Below, one piece after another: positions 55,551 to 64,000 of a stretch of 64,000 bases of DNA; position 1 is the first letter of the stretch, and every line of letters begins with the position of its first letter. A program made the translations under genes and the position numbers. The notes under the pieces are model-generated. The model worked only from the letters and a program-made list of their open reading frames with translations, was not told where the DNA came from and searched no databases. The DNA comes from Dermacentor variabilis (taxonomy: Eukaryota > Arthropoda > Arachnida > Ixodida > Ixodidae), in the NCBI RefSeq assembly GCF_050947875.1, contig NC_134569.1:33896777-33960776 (forward strand), written 5' to 3'.

Positions 55551-58521
55551 ATTTATGAATACAACAATCAAACCCCGGCCTTCAGTCCCCAGCAGCCGCG
55601 AAGCAACTGACCACGGCGGCGGTCAGATCTGTAACGCTGCAGAGGGTGCTAAGAATACCTGGCTCCGGACAGGCCGCCATTGGAATCTGAACCTGGCAAC
55701 GTTTAACGTTAGAACGCTATCTAGTGAGGCGAGTCTAGCAGTGTTATTGGAGGAATTAGAGGGTAGTAAATGGGATATAATAGGGCTCAGTGAGGTTAGG
55801 AGGACAAAAGAAGCATATACAGTGCTAAAAAGCGGGCATGTACTGTGTTACCGGGGCTTAGCGGAGAGACGAGAACTAGGAGTCGGATTCCTGATTAATA
55901 AGGAAATAGCTGGTAACATACAGGAATTCTATAGCATTAACGAGAGGGTGGCAGGTCTTGTTGTGAAACTTAATAAGAGGTACAAATTGAAGGTGGTACA
56001 AGTCTATGCCCCTACATGCAGTCATGATGACCAGGAAGTCGAAAGCTTTTATGAAGACATGGAATCGGCGATGGGTAAAGTCAAAACAAAATACACTATA
56101 CTGATGGGCGACTTCAATGCCAGGGTAGGCAAGAAGCAGGCTGGAGACAAGTCAGTGGGGGCATATGGCATAGGCTCTAGGAATAGCAGAGGAGAATTAT
56201 TAGTAGAGTTTGCAGAACAGAATAATATGCGGATAATGAACACCTTTTTCCGCAAGCGGGTTAGTCGAAAGTGGACGTGGAGGAGCCCGAATGGTGAGAC
56301 TAGAAATGAAATCGACTTCATACTCTGCGCGAACCCTGGCATCATACAAGATGTAGACGTACTCGGCAAGGTACGCTGCAGTGACCATAGGATGGTAAGA
56401 ACTCGAATTAGCCTAGACTTGAGGAGGGAACGGAAGAAACTGGTACACAAGAAGCCAATCAATGAGTTAGCGGTAAGAGGGAAACTAGAGGAATTCCGGA
56501 TCAAGCTACAGAACAGGTATTCGGCTTTAGCTCAGGAAGAGGACCTTAGTGTTGAAGCAATGAACGACTATCTCATGGGAACCATTAAGGAGTGCGCAAT
56601 AGAAGTCGGTGGTAACTCCGTTAGACAGGAAACCAGTAAGCTATCGCAGGAGACGAAAGATCTGATCAAGAAACGCCAATGTATGAAAGCCTCTAACCCT
56701 ACAGCTAGAATAGAACTGGCAGAACTTTCTAAGTTAATCAACAAGCGTAAGACAGCGGACATCAGGAACTATAGTATGGATAGAATTGAACAGGCTCTCA
56801 GGAACGGAGGAAGCCTAAAAACAGTGAAGAAGAAACTAGGAATAGGCAAGAATCAGATGTGTGCGTTAAGAGACAAAGCCGGCAATATCGTTACTAATAT
56901 GGATGAGATAGTTCAAGTGGCTGAGGAGTTCTATAGAGATTTATACAGTACCAGTGGCACCCACGACGATAGTGGAAGAGAGAATAGCCTAGAGGAATTC
57001 GAAATCCCACAGGTAACGCCAGAAGAAGTAAAGAAAGCCTTAGGAGCTATGCAAAGGGGGAAGGCAGCTGGGGAGGATCAGGTAACAGCAGATTTGTTGA
57101 AGGATGGTGGTCAGATTGTTCTAGAGAAACTGGCCACCCTGTATACGCAATGCCTCATAACCTCGAGCGTACCGGAATCTTGGAAGAACGCTAACATAAT
57201 CCTAATCCATAAGAAAGGGGACGCCAAAGACTTGAAAAATTATAGACCGATCAGCTTACTGTCCGTTGCCTACAAAGTATTTACTAAAGTAATCGCAAAT
57301 AGAATCAGGCACACCTTAGACTTCTGTCAACCAAAGGACCAGGCAGGATTCCGTAAAGGCTACTCAACAATAGACCATATTCACACTATCAATCAAGTGA
57401 TAGAGAAATGTGCAGAATATAACCAACCGTTATATATAGCTTTCATTGATTACGAGAAAGCGTTTGATTCAGTCGAAACCTCAGCAGTCATGGAGGCATT
57501 ACGGAATCAGGGTGTAGATGAGCCATATGTAAAGATACTGGAAGATATCTATAGCGGCTCCACAGCCACCGTAGTCCTCCACAAAGAAAGCAACAAAATC
57601 CCTATAAAGAAAGGCGTCAGACAGGGAGATACGATATCTCCAATGCTATTCACAGCATGTTTACAGGAGGTATTCAGAGGCCTGGAGTGGGAAGAATTGG
57701 GGATAAAAGTTGATGGAGAATACCTTAGCAACTTGCGATTCGCTGATGATATTGCCTTGCTTAGTAACTCAGGAGACCAATTGCAATGCATGCTCACTGA
57801 CCTGGAGAGGCAAAGCAGAAGGGTGGGTCTGAAAATTAATCTGCAGAAAACTAAAGTAATGTTTAACAGGCTCGGAAGAGAACAGCAGTTTACGATAGGT
57901 AGCGAAGCACTGGAAGGGGTAAGGGACTACATCTACTTAGGGCAGGTAGTGACCACGGATCCGGATCATGAGACTGAAATAACCAGAAGAATAAGAATGG
58001 GCTGGGGTGCGTTTGGCAGGCATTCTCAAATCATGAACAGCAGGATGCCACTATCCCTCAAAAGGAAAGTGTATAACAGCTGTGTGTTACCAGTACTCAC
58101 ATATGGGGCAGAAACCTGGAGACTTACGAAAAGGGTTCTGCTGAAATTGAGGACGACGCAACGAGCTATGGAAAGAAGAATGATGGGTGTGACATTAAGG
58201 GATAAGAAAAGAGCAGATTGGGTGAGGCAACAAACGCGGGTAAACGACATCTTAGTTGAAATCAAGAAAAAGAAATGGGCATGGGCCGGACATGTAATGA
58301 GGAGGGAAGATAACCGATGGTCACTAAGGGTTACGGACTGGATTCCAAGGGAAGGGATGCGTAGCAGGGGGCGGCAGAAAGTTAGGTGGGCGGATGACAT
58401 TAAGACGTTTGCAGGGACAACATGGCCACAATTAGAACATGACCGGGGTAGTTGGAGAAGTATGGGAGAGGCCTTTGCCCTGCAGTGGGCGTAACTAGGC
58501 TGATGATGATGATGATGATGG
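55551..58521 (+). mobile_element. RTE-clade non-LTR retrotransposon, coding part intact
   Basis: A LINE with an uninterrupted endonuclease-reverse transcriptase ORF and a short 3' region ending in (TGA)n at 58500-58519, typical of the RTE clade. The copy at 10945-11779 shares its start (from ATGAATACAAC) and end, and shows that family members can have more sequence upstream (tRNA-like head plus body). That upstream part is missing here, so this copy appears 5'-truncated right at the shared start. No clear target-site duplication is visible. Confidence 0.93.
55555..58494 (+). CDS. RTE retrotransposon endonuclease/reverse transcriptase
   Basis: A 979-residue protein that nicks target DNA and reverse-transcribes its own RNA there. 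Residues ~45-285 form an APE-type endonuclease: ATFNVRT (Asn51), GLSEVRR (Glu80), GDFNARVG (Asp186, Asn188), RNEIDFIL (250-257) and CSDHRMV (Asp277, His278), all key residues present. The reverse transcriptase spans about 545-800: KNYRPISLLS, FIDYEKAFD (630-638, motif A), GVRQGD (687-692) and FADD (729-732, catalytic). The C-terminal part contains GHVMRRED and RGRQKVRWADD, as in RTE elements. No RNase H is seen. Length is normal for RTE. No stops or frameshifts are present, so a recent insertion is likely. The Met at 55555 lies at the very edge of the shared sequence. In the deleted copy the frame is open further upstream, so the true start may be lost. Confidence 0.95.
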   Translation: MNTTIKPRPSVPSSREATDHGGGQICNAAEGAKNTWLRTGRHWNLNLATFNVRTLSSEASLAVLLEELEGSKWDIIGLSEVRRTKEAYTVLKSGHVLCYRGLAERRELGVGFLINKEIAGNIQEFYSINERVAGLVVKLNKRYKLKVVQVYAPTCSHDDQEVESFYEDMESAMGKVKTKYTILMGDFNARVGKKQAGDKSVGAYGIGSRNSRGELLVEFAEQNNMRIMNTFFRKRVSRKWTWRSPNGETRNEIDFILCANPGIIQDVDVLGKVRCSDHRMVRTRISLDLRRERKKLVHKKPINELAVRGKLEEFRIKLQNRYSALAQEEDLSVEAMNDYLMGTIKECAIEVGGNSVRQETSKLSQETKDLIKKRQCMKASNPTARIELAELSKLINKRKTADIRNYSMDRIEQALRNGGSLKTVKKKLGIGKNQMCALRDKAGNIVTNMDEIVQVAEEFYRDLYSTSGTHDDSGRENSLEEFEIPQVTPEEVKKALGAMQRGKAAGEDQVTADLLKDGGQIVLEKLATLYTQCLITSSVPESWKNANIILIHKKGDAKDLKNYRPISLLSVAYKVFTKVIANRIRHTLDFCQPKDQAGFRKGYSTIDHIHTINQVIEKCAEYNQPLYIAFIDYEKAFDSVETSAVMEALRNQGVDEPYVKILEDIYSGSTATVVLHKESNKIPIKKGVRQGDTISPMLFTACLQEVFRGLEWEELGIKVDGEYLSNLRFADDIALLSNSGDQLQCMLTDLERQSRRVGLKINLQKTKVMFNRLGREQQFTIGSEALEGVRDYIYLGQVVTTDPDHETEITRRIRMGWGAFGRHSQIMNSRMPLSLKRKVYNSCVLPVLTYGAETWRLTKRVLLKLRTTQRAMERRMMGVTLRDKKRADWVRQQTRVNDILVEIKKKKWAWAGHVMRREDNRWSLRVTDWIPREGMRSRGRQKVRWADDIKTFAGTTWPQLEHDRGSWRSMGEAFALQWA

Positions 58522-58776
58522 TCTTCGAAATACGTGACAACGTTTGATCAGTACTGCTGATTATGTTTACAACTTGACACTTTCGCGCGTTCAGAAATGT
58601 CTCGATTCGCTATTTTTGGCATCAAAGAGAGAGGGACTTGGAGGCAAAACAAAAATGTCATTTTGAGCAAAAACGACATAAAAAGTAAATAAACAAATAA
58701 AACAAAACAAAAAGGAATAGGAAAGGATACAGAAGGAGTAAATTTGGAAATTACTCCTTTTTAAGATCTGGATCAA

Positions 58777-58808
58777 ATGGGTGAGTACTCACCCATGCTA
58801 CGTAGCAT
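58777..58808. repeat. Two abutting perfect palindromes
   Basis: ATGGGTGAGTACTCACCCAT (58777-58796, 20 bases) overlaps by two bases with ATGCTACGTAGCAT (58795-58808, 14 bases). Both are exact. They lie about 115 bases from a Penelope-type motif and may belong to the same repeat. Confidence 0.9.
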
Positions 58809-58904
58809 AGGCATGGAAAGGGCTGGACAATATCTTTTTCCACCACAAACGATAGAAGGAAGCAAATCTTTTTCTATATGAATGACGAGAAAAACGAGAA
58901 GGCA

Positions 58905-58965
58905 AAAGTGGGAGCCAACGTTTCGACAAGTGTACTTGTCTTTTTCAAGGCCTGATTTGAAGTTT
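58905..58965 (-). ncRNA. Penelope-type terminal motif with hammerhead-like stem
   Basis: On the minus strand CTTGAAAAAGACAAGTACAC begins a perfect 7-bp stem (GACAAGT...ACTTGTC, 58940-58925) followed at once by GAAACGTTGGCTCC. A stem directly before GAAAC is the stem II/GAAA layout of a hammerhead ribozyme, and this word set recurs in tick Penelope-like repeats as I know them. The upstream core (CTTGAAAAA instead of CUGANGA) is degenerate, so self-cleavage is unlikely in this copy. Confidence 0.4.
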
Positions 58966-61469
58966 TCGCACCATCGTGGCAGCCAAGGGAAAGCTTGCGA
59001 TACATGCGTATCCTTAAATGCACTAAAAAAGCACGGTGAGACCTAACATAGCCATTGTCTTCTCTCTCAGAGATAGCATACAGAGGGCAGTGGCCACGTT
59101 GAGCAGGTGACCAATTGTTGCTTACTTTCGCGAAGCTTCTATGTTAGGAGAATTTTGGTCTTTATTAATAGCGACAAACATGTATTTTCCTTTTTTAACG
59201 CACTTCTGATGTGATACTTTCTTTAATATAACTGGATTAAGTCCAGTGAATGCTACATTGAAATTACATTGCAGAGCGGTGGAAATGTAAATAATAAAAA
59301 ATAGAACGCAGTTCCGTTGGAGCTCTATTTCTCGTTTTCTCAATTTTTTATGCTTTGCAACATTTATGAGAGCCAGCATTAACCATCTCCTCCTGCAGAA
59401 GGATAGCTTCGATTAGCGATACGGTCACCACATGACTTGACCGATGTTCTCTAAATTTTCTTTATGAAGTATATCCCACCTGTTTTAATATACCATAATC
59501 AATTACACTAGTGTGCTTTCTTGCCAAGAAACTGTCTTTGTTTATATTTATCTTCGGTCACTCAGCGCCTAACGAGAAAACCGTTGCCAGAAAGAAGAAA
59601 AAATGGCAAAGCGCTTGTTGAAACCTAAAGCTTGAGCAAGCGACTTCTATATTTTCTTTTGTTCTTTAGGAACAAAGCTTGTTATGCTTCTTCAGAATGA
59701 TAAGGCTATTGTATATCTTAGAAGTGATTAAGAAACAAACAAAAAATCACACAGGAAAAAACACTGAAATCCACTGGGTTAAAATAAAAGAAATGAAGAA
59801 AAAACGCATGATGTCGAGAGTGGCGAGAGTAGGAAGCACTTGGCGTTATCACCAAGAGAACGCGGCCACGCGACTCGGTTTTCTTTCTTTTTGATTTGCT
59901 TGTCTATCAGTGCCCCTAATTGGCAGCAGTAGCTGCAATAACGCGCGAAAATTGCGGCGACAGCTTTCATTCATTACAGCCCACGCCAGGCCTCGTTGCA
60001 TTTCAAAGCAAGCATTGAGCCTGCATTGCCTTTAGCTCTTATTAGCGCCCTTTTCTTGTGGCCAAGCACCTCTGTTTTTTTTTCTTCTTTTATTTATTTC
60101 TTCCCTCTTTTTTTTATTTTTTTGCACTTGTATGCGCACAGGAGCCTTAATTACGGAACTCAGCACCGGTCTACGGAGGAGCTGGTAGGTTATAACTTAG
60201 AAGAAAGAGAAAGAAGAAACAGAAAAGAGAAGGTATTTTAAGAATAAAAGAAGCAAAATAACCACGGAAAGTGAACATTGATTGAACGTCAACTGAAATT
60301 TGTGCGGCAAGGTGAGGCAAACCTCTATAAATTGGCTGCTGAATATGCAAGTAGCTTTTCCAGCTAACCAAAGCAGCCTGTGCAACAAGAAAGAAGAAAA
60401 GAAAAAGAAGACGAGCAATTAAGAAGCAAATGACTTTTGTTTGTGTCCCGGAAATTGGGTATACACAAAGCGCACGTTCACTGAATATAAGTTTTAGAGT
60501 CAGCCGACGAGCTAATGGAAACCGCTAATTTGAGACCTCAATAACCTAGGCGCTCAGATGAATGTGTTATGGGGAAGGCGAATATTATCAAATGTGGCGT
60601 ATTTCTCCATCATTCATCGTCACCGCGAACACGTGATGATAAAAACAAAACAATTTCCTTTTCTTGCATGGTACTCGCGCCAGATATCAATAACACTCTA
60701 TAAAATAGAAAATATTCAGTCTTTTTTGTTTCCTGATATTACATTCGATATAATTTTATAGAGCTCCGAAGGGGAGGAAGGGGGGGGGGGCGACAGATAG
60801 GAACAGTAGATTCCATAGTTTCTCTTGCACGCGAAGGCGAAAGTTTTGCACCAGGTGACAAGCCCTGAAATTTGTCTAGATACCGAATGTCACAGGTTAA
60901 TAAATGTAGTCAAGACAAATTATGGCTTTTTTGAGTTACCGCATCTTCACGCGGACTGAGTGCACACATTTAGGACACTCTGATCGATAGAGGTGTGACT
61001 GAATGGCAAGTGGGGGCCATTTACGCGCGCGAAAACTGCCGTGTGGGGTTTTTGTGTCTCAATGATGAGGGCGCCTCAACAGTGTCGCCATAGAATAAAC
61101 GGATTAGGAAAGGGTGGAGAGGGAGAGTTCCTAGAGTGGACAGCGCGTAGTCACGTCAGCGTTGTTGACAGCAGCAAAAGCATCACGTGTGACGATCAGA
61201 GTCGCCAGGAGAGTTTTGTGGGTCGGATGACTCCAAAGAAACAAATAACGGACTCGTTAAAGGTTACACGAGATGCAGCTCGTGTATATATATATATATA
61301 TAATGGAGAACAGACATGTACTTCACTTTAAAGCGGTTGTCTTTTGCGCAATAAAAGCAACTACAACAACAACAAAAAAGAAAAGCGCCGGCACAATAAA
61401 AGAAGTGAGTGAGCGTTTGGGTAGTACTTCGAAATAGGGGTATTCAGGACTGCCAGTACCGCGGTCTCT

Positions 61470-63170
61470 TCGCTAAGCCTCAGGGCAAATCAACGCGGCA
61501 CGAGTCTTGTTGATCTTGCTTTAGAGCATGCATTAAGGGCTTTGCACGATGGCAGCCCGACTTATCTACGAGGAGTGTCTTAAAGCAGCTGTTTCGACTT
61601 AACATTAGTGTTGCATAGTTTAAGTTCCAAAGTTCAATGGTTCACAGACATTGAAACTCACGGCAGTGACCATATTCCTACGTACATGACAATCAGAGGC
61701 CTTGAGAGTTCTCTTTACTCTGTGCCCTGAAGACCGATAGACTGGCAAGCGTACCGGATTTCGATTGAGGAAAAGGGCACACATGACCCCGAGCCTCTAG
61801 AATACATGATCATACAAGCTTAGCCGCTTCTACGCGGACGTTTACAACATCTAAAAGACGCATAGATTTCGACGAAGAATTCGAGAGGCTTCGAGTGATC
61901 CACCAGTTGGCCGAGAGACGATATAGGCTAAGTCCATTATGACCTGAGGGAAGCCCGACGCATTCAGAAGAAAGTTCAGCGTCCGATGAACAAACTTCAG
62001 GACCATCGATGGAACAGCTTCAGAGAATCGCTGAACCCTCGAAAGTCGTAACCCCTCGTGTGGAGAACTCTTCAGGGTCTTCATTCACCTCCACAACAAC
62101 GTCGTCCCTTCACAGCGCTGGCTTTACATCAAAGTCGTCTAGAGCTTGAGGTCGCAGGAGAATTTTGTGCGAAGGTTACTGTCGACTTCGTTCTGCTGGC
62201 TGACTTCTCGCTACATGAAGTTTCCATCGCGAGAGATAAAGGCATGGAAGTGCCTTTCTCTATGGAAGAACTGGAAGCGGTCTTTGCTTTGTGCAGGCGA
62301 TCGTCATGACCCGGTACCGATGGGGTGACCTACGCTGCCTTAAGGCATCAAGGTTCTACAGCACAATGTTGTCTTCTGGATATATTCAACCAATCTTGGC
62401 GTGACCGCATAGTCCCTTACGTATGAAAGTGTTGCCGGCTGGTGCGTCTACTGATGCCTGGGAAGTCTGCCCTGGACCTTAGATCGTACCGGCCGACTGC
62501 TCTTGCGAGTTGCATCGGTAAGGTCATGGAGAGGATGTTGCTGACATGTATGGAATGGTACCTCAATAATGTAGCATTTACCCTGAGGCTAGGCTGTTTT
62601 TCGACGTGAATGCTCTTTAACTGACAGCGTCATCGATCTTGTGACTTCCGTTCCGTAACAAAAAGCTATAAAGTGCCTCTCTGTGGCACTCTTAGATGTA
62701 AAAGGTGCCTAAGACAACTTAACCTATAAGGCCATTCTCTGAGCTCCTGAAGCCGCAGAACTTGGTGGTCACCTCCTTAGGTGGATTAGGAGCTATCCCT
62801 CACAGAGATTTCTGTTTGTCCTTGCAGAGGATTGCCAGACAAGTAGATATATATCCAGTCGTGGTGTTCCAAAAGGCGGAGTGTTGAGCCACACTCTTTT
62901 CAATGTCGTTCTAGTGGCGCTTGCCGAAACGCTACCACACACTGCTAACGTCTCGCTCTACGTTGACGATATTTGCATCTGGGCGTCCAGCGTGACAAGG
63001 CCAGAAGTGCGCGTCAGAATCCAGAAAGTGGCAAATCTGACAGCGGCATACTTTCGCCGACACGGTCTGGCGATTTCTACAGAAAAATGTGCACTAGTGG
63101 CATTTACACGAAAATCGATTTCTTTCTACCTGGAGTGTATGTCAAAATAACCATGTAGCAGCGGGCAGTT
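61470..63170 (+). pseudogene. I/R1-type LINE relic (endonuclease and RT)
   Basis: Frame pieces follow the order of an I/R1-type LINE ORF2: NQRGTSLVDLALEHALRAL, KVQWFTDIETHGSDHIPTY (the SDH endonuclease motif near 61662), RPIDWQAYRISIEEKGT, QRRPFTALALHQSRLELEV, PGTDGVTYAALRHQG, LMPGKSALDLRSYRPTALAS, CIGKVMERMLLTCMEWYL, and finally SLYVDDICIWASSV (catalytic YVDD) with ISTEKCALVAFTRKS. Frameshifts and stops separate them. Both ends are missing: the start of the endonuclease, and everything after about 63165. A dead copy, older than the RTE element. Confidence 0.87.
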
Positions 63171-64000
63171 TACCAGCAAACTTATACGGAGCAATGGATA
63201 TTTTACGTTTCTGGATCAAAGGTCAATGTTATTCTTGCCTCCGTGTCCGCTTCAACAGCAGATAGGTGATTACTTATAGCACTGAAATAAATTGAAAAAA
63301 AAAAGAACACCTTATTTTTGCTTCAAATACGGCCTATTTGATCCTGGATTTTGGTGGCCAGAACTCGTCAGCAACACCATTGTTAGGAACACGAAATTAA
63401 AGCAAAGCTTAGGATCTCAGCGCAGAGGCAGTTATTAACATTCATAAGTAGGGCAAGACTCAGGAGCACAGGGATATTGCTCTGCGAGGTCATAATTAAT
63501 TATTCTTATAAAGAATTGCGCCATGGCCATGAGTGACAAATCTCGACAACCTAAATAAGCTGCAATTATTCATTTATTCTAAACACCCAATCGAGGACTT
63601 TTTTTTTCAGATACCGAGAAGCAGTGCTCCCCAGAAAAAAATATAAAGAAATCCAGATACTTGGGCAAAACAGGCGCAGAACTGTAATCTTCGAACTTTA
63701 TACTCAAAAAGCTTTTTCTTCTTGCTTTCACAGTCGGACACGACTGATTAGGACATGGAACGAGAATGTCTGATTAGATGCCGAGGCACTCTTCACCTCT
63801 CAGTCCAATGTTGAGGGCATGTCTTTCGTGTTTATTATTTCGTCAGACCCCATAGATGAACATGGGAGCAATATCAAAAAGACAATTAATTAGCCACACG
63901 TTCGGTGCAATATCGTGAGCATGCATCTTTCACCGGCCATTAAAACAGGCTTATGCATACATACGAGGAACAAACATGAGAGAACGGTATTTCTTCCTAG
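63171..64000. other. No recognisable gene
   Basis: AT-rich sequence after the LINE relic. Nothing nameable is seen. Confidence 0.45.

Larger units (their letters stand above)
58522..61469. other. No recognisable gene; palindromes and short microsatellite
   Basis: Apart from the palindromes and ribozyme-like motif listed separately, nothing is recognisable. Homopolymer-rich AT sequence predominates. A (TA)n run of 9 units lies at about 61286-61303, and a G run at 60781-60790. Confidence 0.4.

Noticed and set aside
56049..56504. Minus-strand frames inside the RTE ORF (also 58026-58400)
   Set aside because: Shadows of the 979-codon plus-strand ORF. The same shadow appears at 10938-11342 because that region is the reversed copy.

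Overview
This window looks like non-coding genomic DNA of an ixodid (hard) tick, probably a metastriate species. Three things point there: one host gene split into exons by a long intron, moderate AT content, and a dense layer of repeats that I recognise from tick genomes (tRNA-headed SINEs, an RTE-clade LINE, mariner-type MITEs, Penelope-like, CR1-like and I/R1-like relics, a short-LTR Ty3/gypsy element). No species call is possible from the sequence alone, and nothing resembles a bacterial operon, a CRISPR array or a virus.

The only host gene I can support is on the minus strand. Two exons, 34990-34780 and 27841-27432, encode the end of a first immunoglobulin domain and a complete second one of a Dpr-type (defective proboscis extension response) cell-surface protein. 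Acceptor and donor sites are visible, and the intron phase matches across a 6,938-bp intron. The exon holding the start of the first Ig domain, the signal peptide exon and the promoter must lie at higher coordinates. I did not find them, so 34991-64000 is probably upstream intron or flank.

Layout. Positions 1-10 kb: little recognisable apart from a 78-bp minisatellite (3771-4327), a long (AC)n tract (7719-8070) and two SINE copies. Positions 10.9-14.9 kb: an internally deleted RTE element with a tRNA-like head, a tRNA-like SINE head, a degenerate basic repeat ORF and two (TA)n tracts. Positions 15-27 kb: mostly unassigned, with a GC-rich block, a tRNA-like remnant, minisatellites, an ancient dispersed repeat and a Penelope-like fragment. 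Positions 27.4-35 kb: the dpr exons, with an intron carrying SINE, CR1, I-like LINE and hairpin or tandem-repeat elements. Positions 36-38 kb: a SINE and a CR1/L2-like relic. Positions 40.7-41.9 kb: a Ty3/gypsy deletion derivative with a clear target-site duplication. Positions 42.9-50.3 kb: four inverted-repeat or MITE-type elements, including a mariner with ~350-bp terminal inverted repeats, plus a SINE. Positions 50.5-53.6 kb: a CR1-like LINE relic and another basic repeat ORF. Positions 55.5-58.5 kb: an RTE retrotransposon with an uninterrupted 979-codon endonuclease/reverse transcriptase ORF. Positions 61.5-63.2 kb: a degenerate I/R1-type LINE.

The most useful observations are the near-intact RTE next to a deletion derivative that carries a tRNA-type head upstream of the shared sequence; the 1,185-bp gypsy element in which an LTR is fused directly to the integrase core; a family of repeat-encoded basic peptides opening with Met-Gly-Arg-Pro; and hammerhead-ribozyme-like motifs next to Penelope-type sequence.
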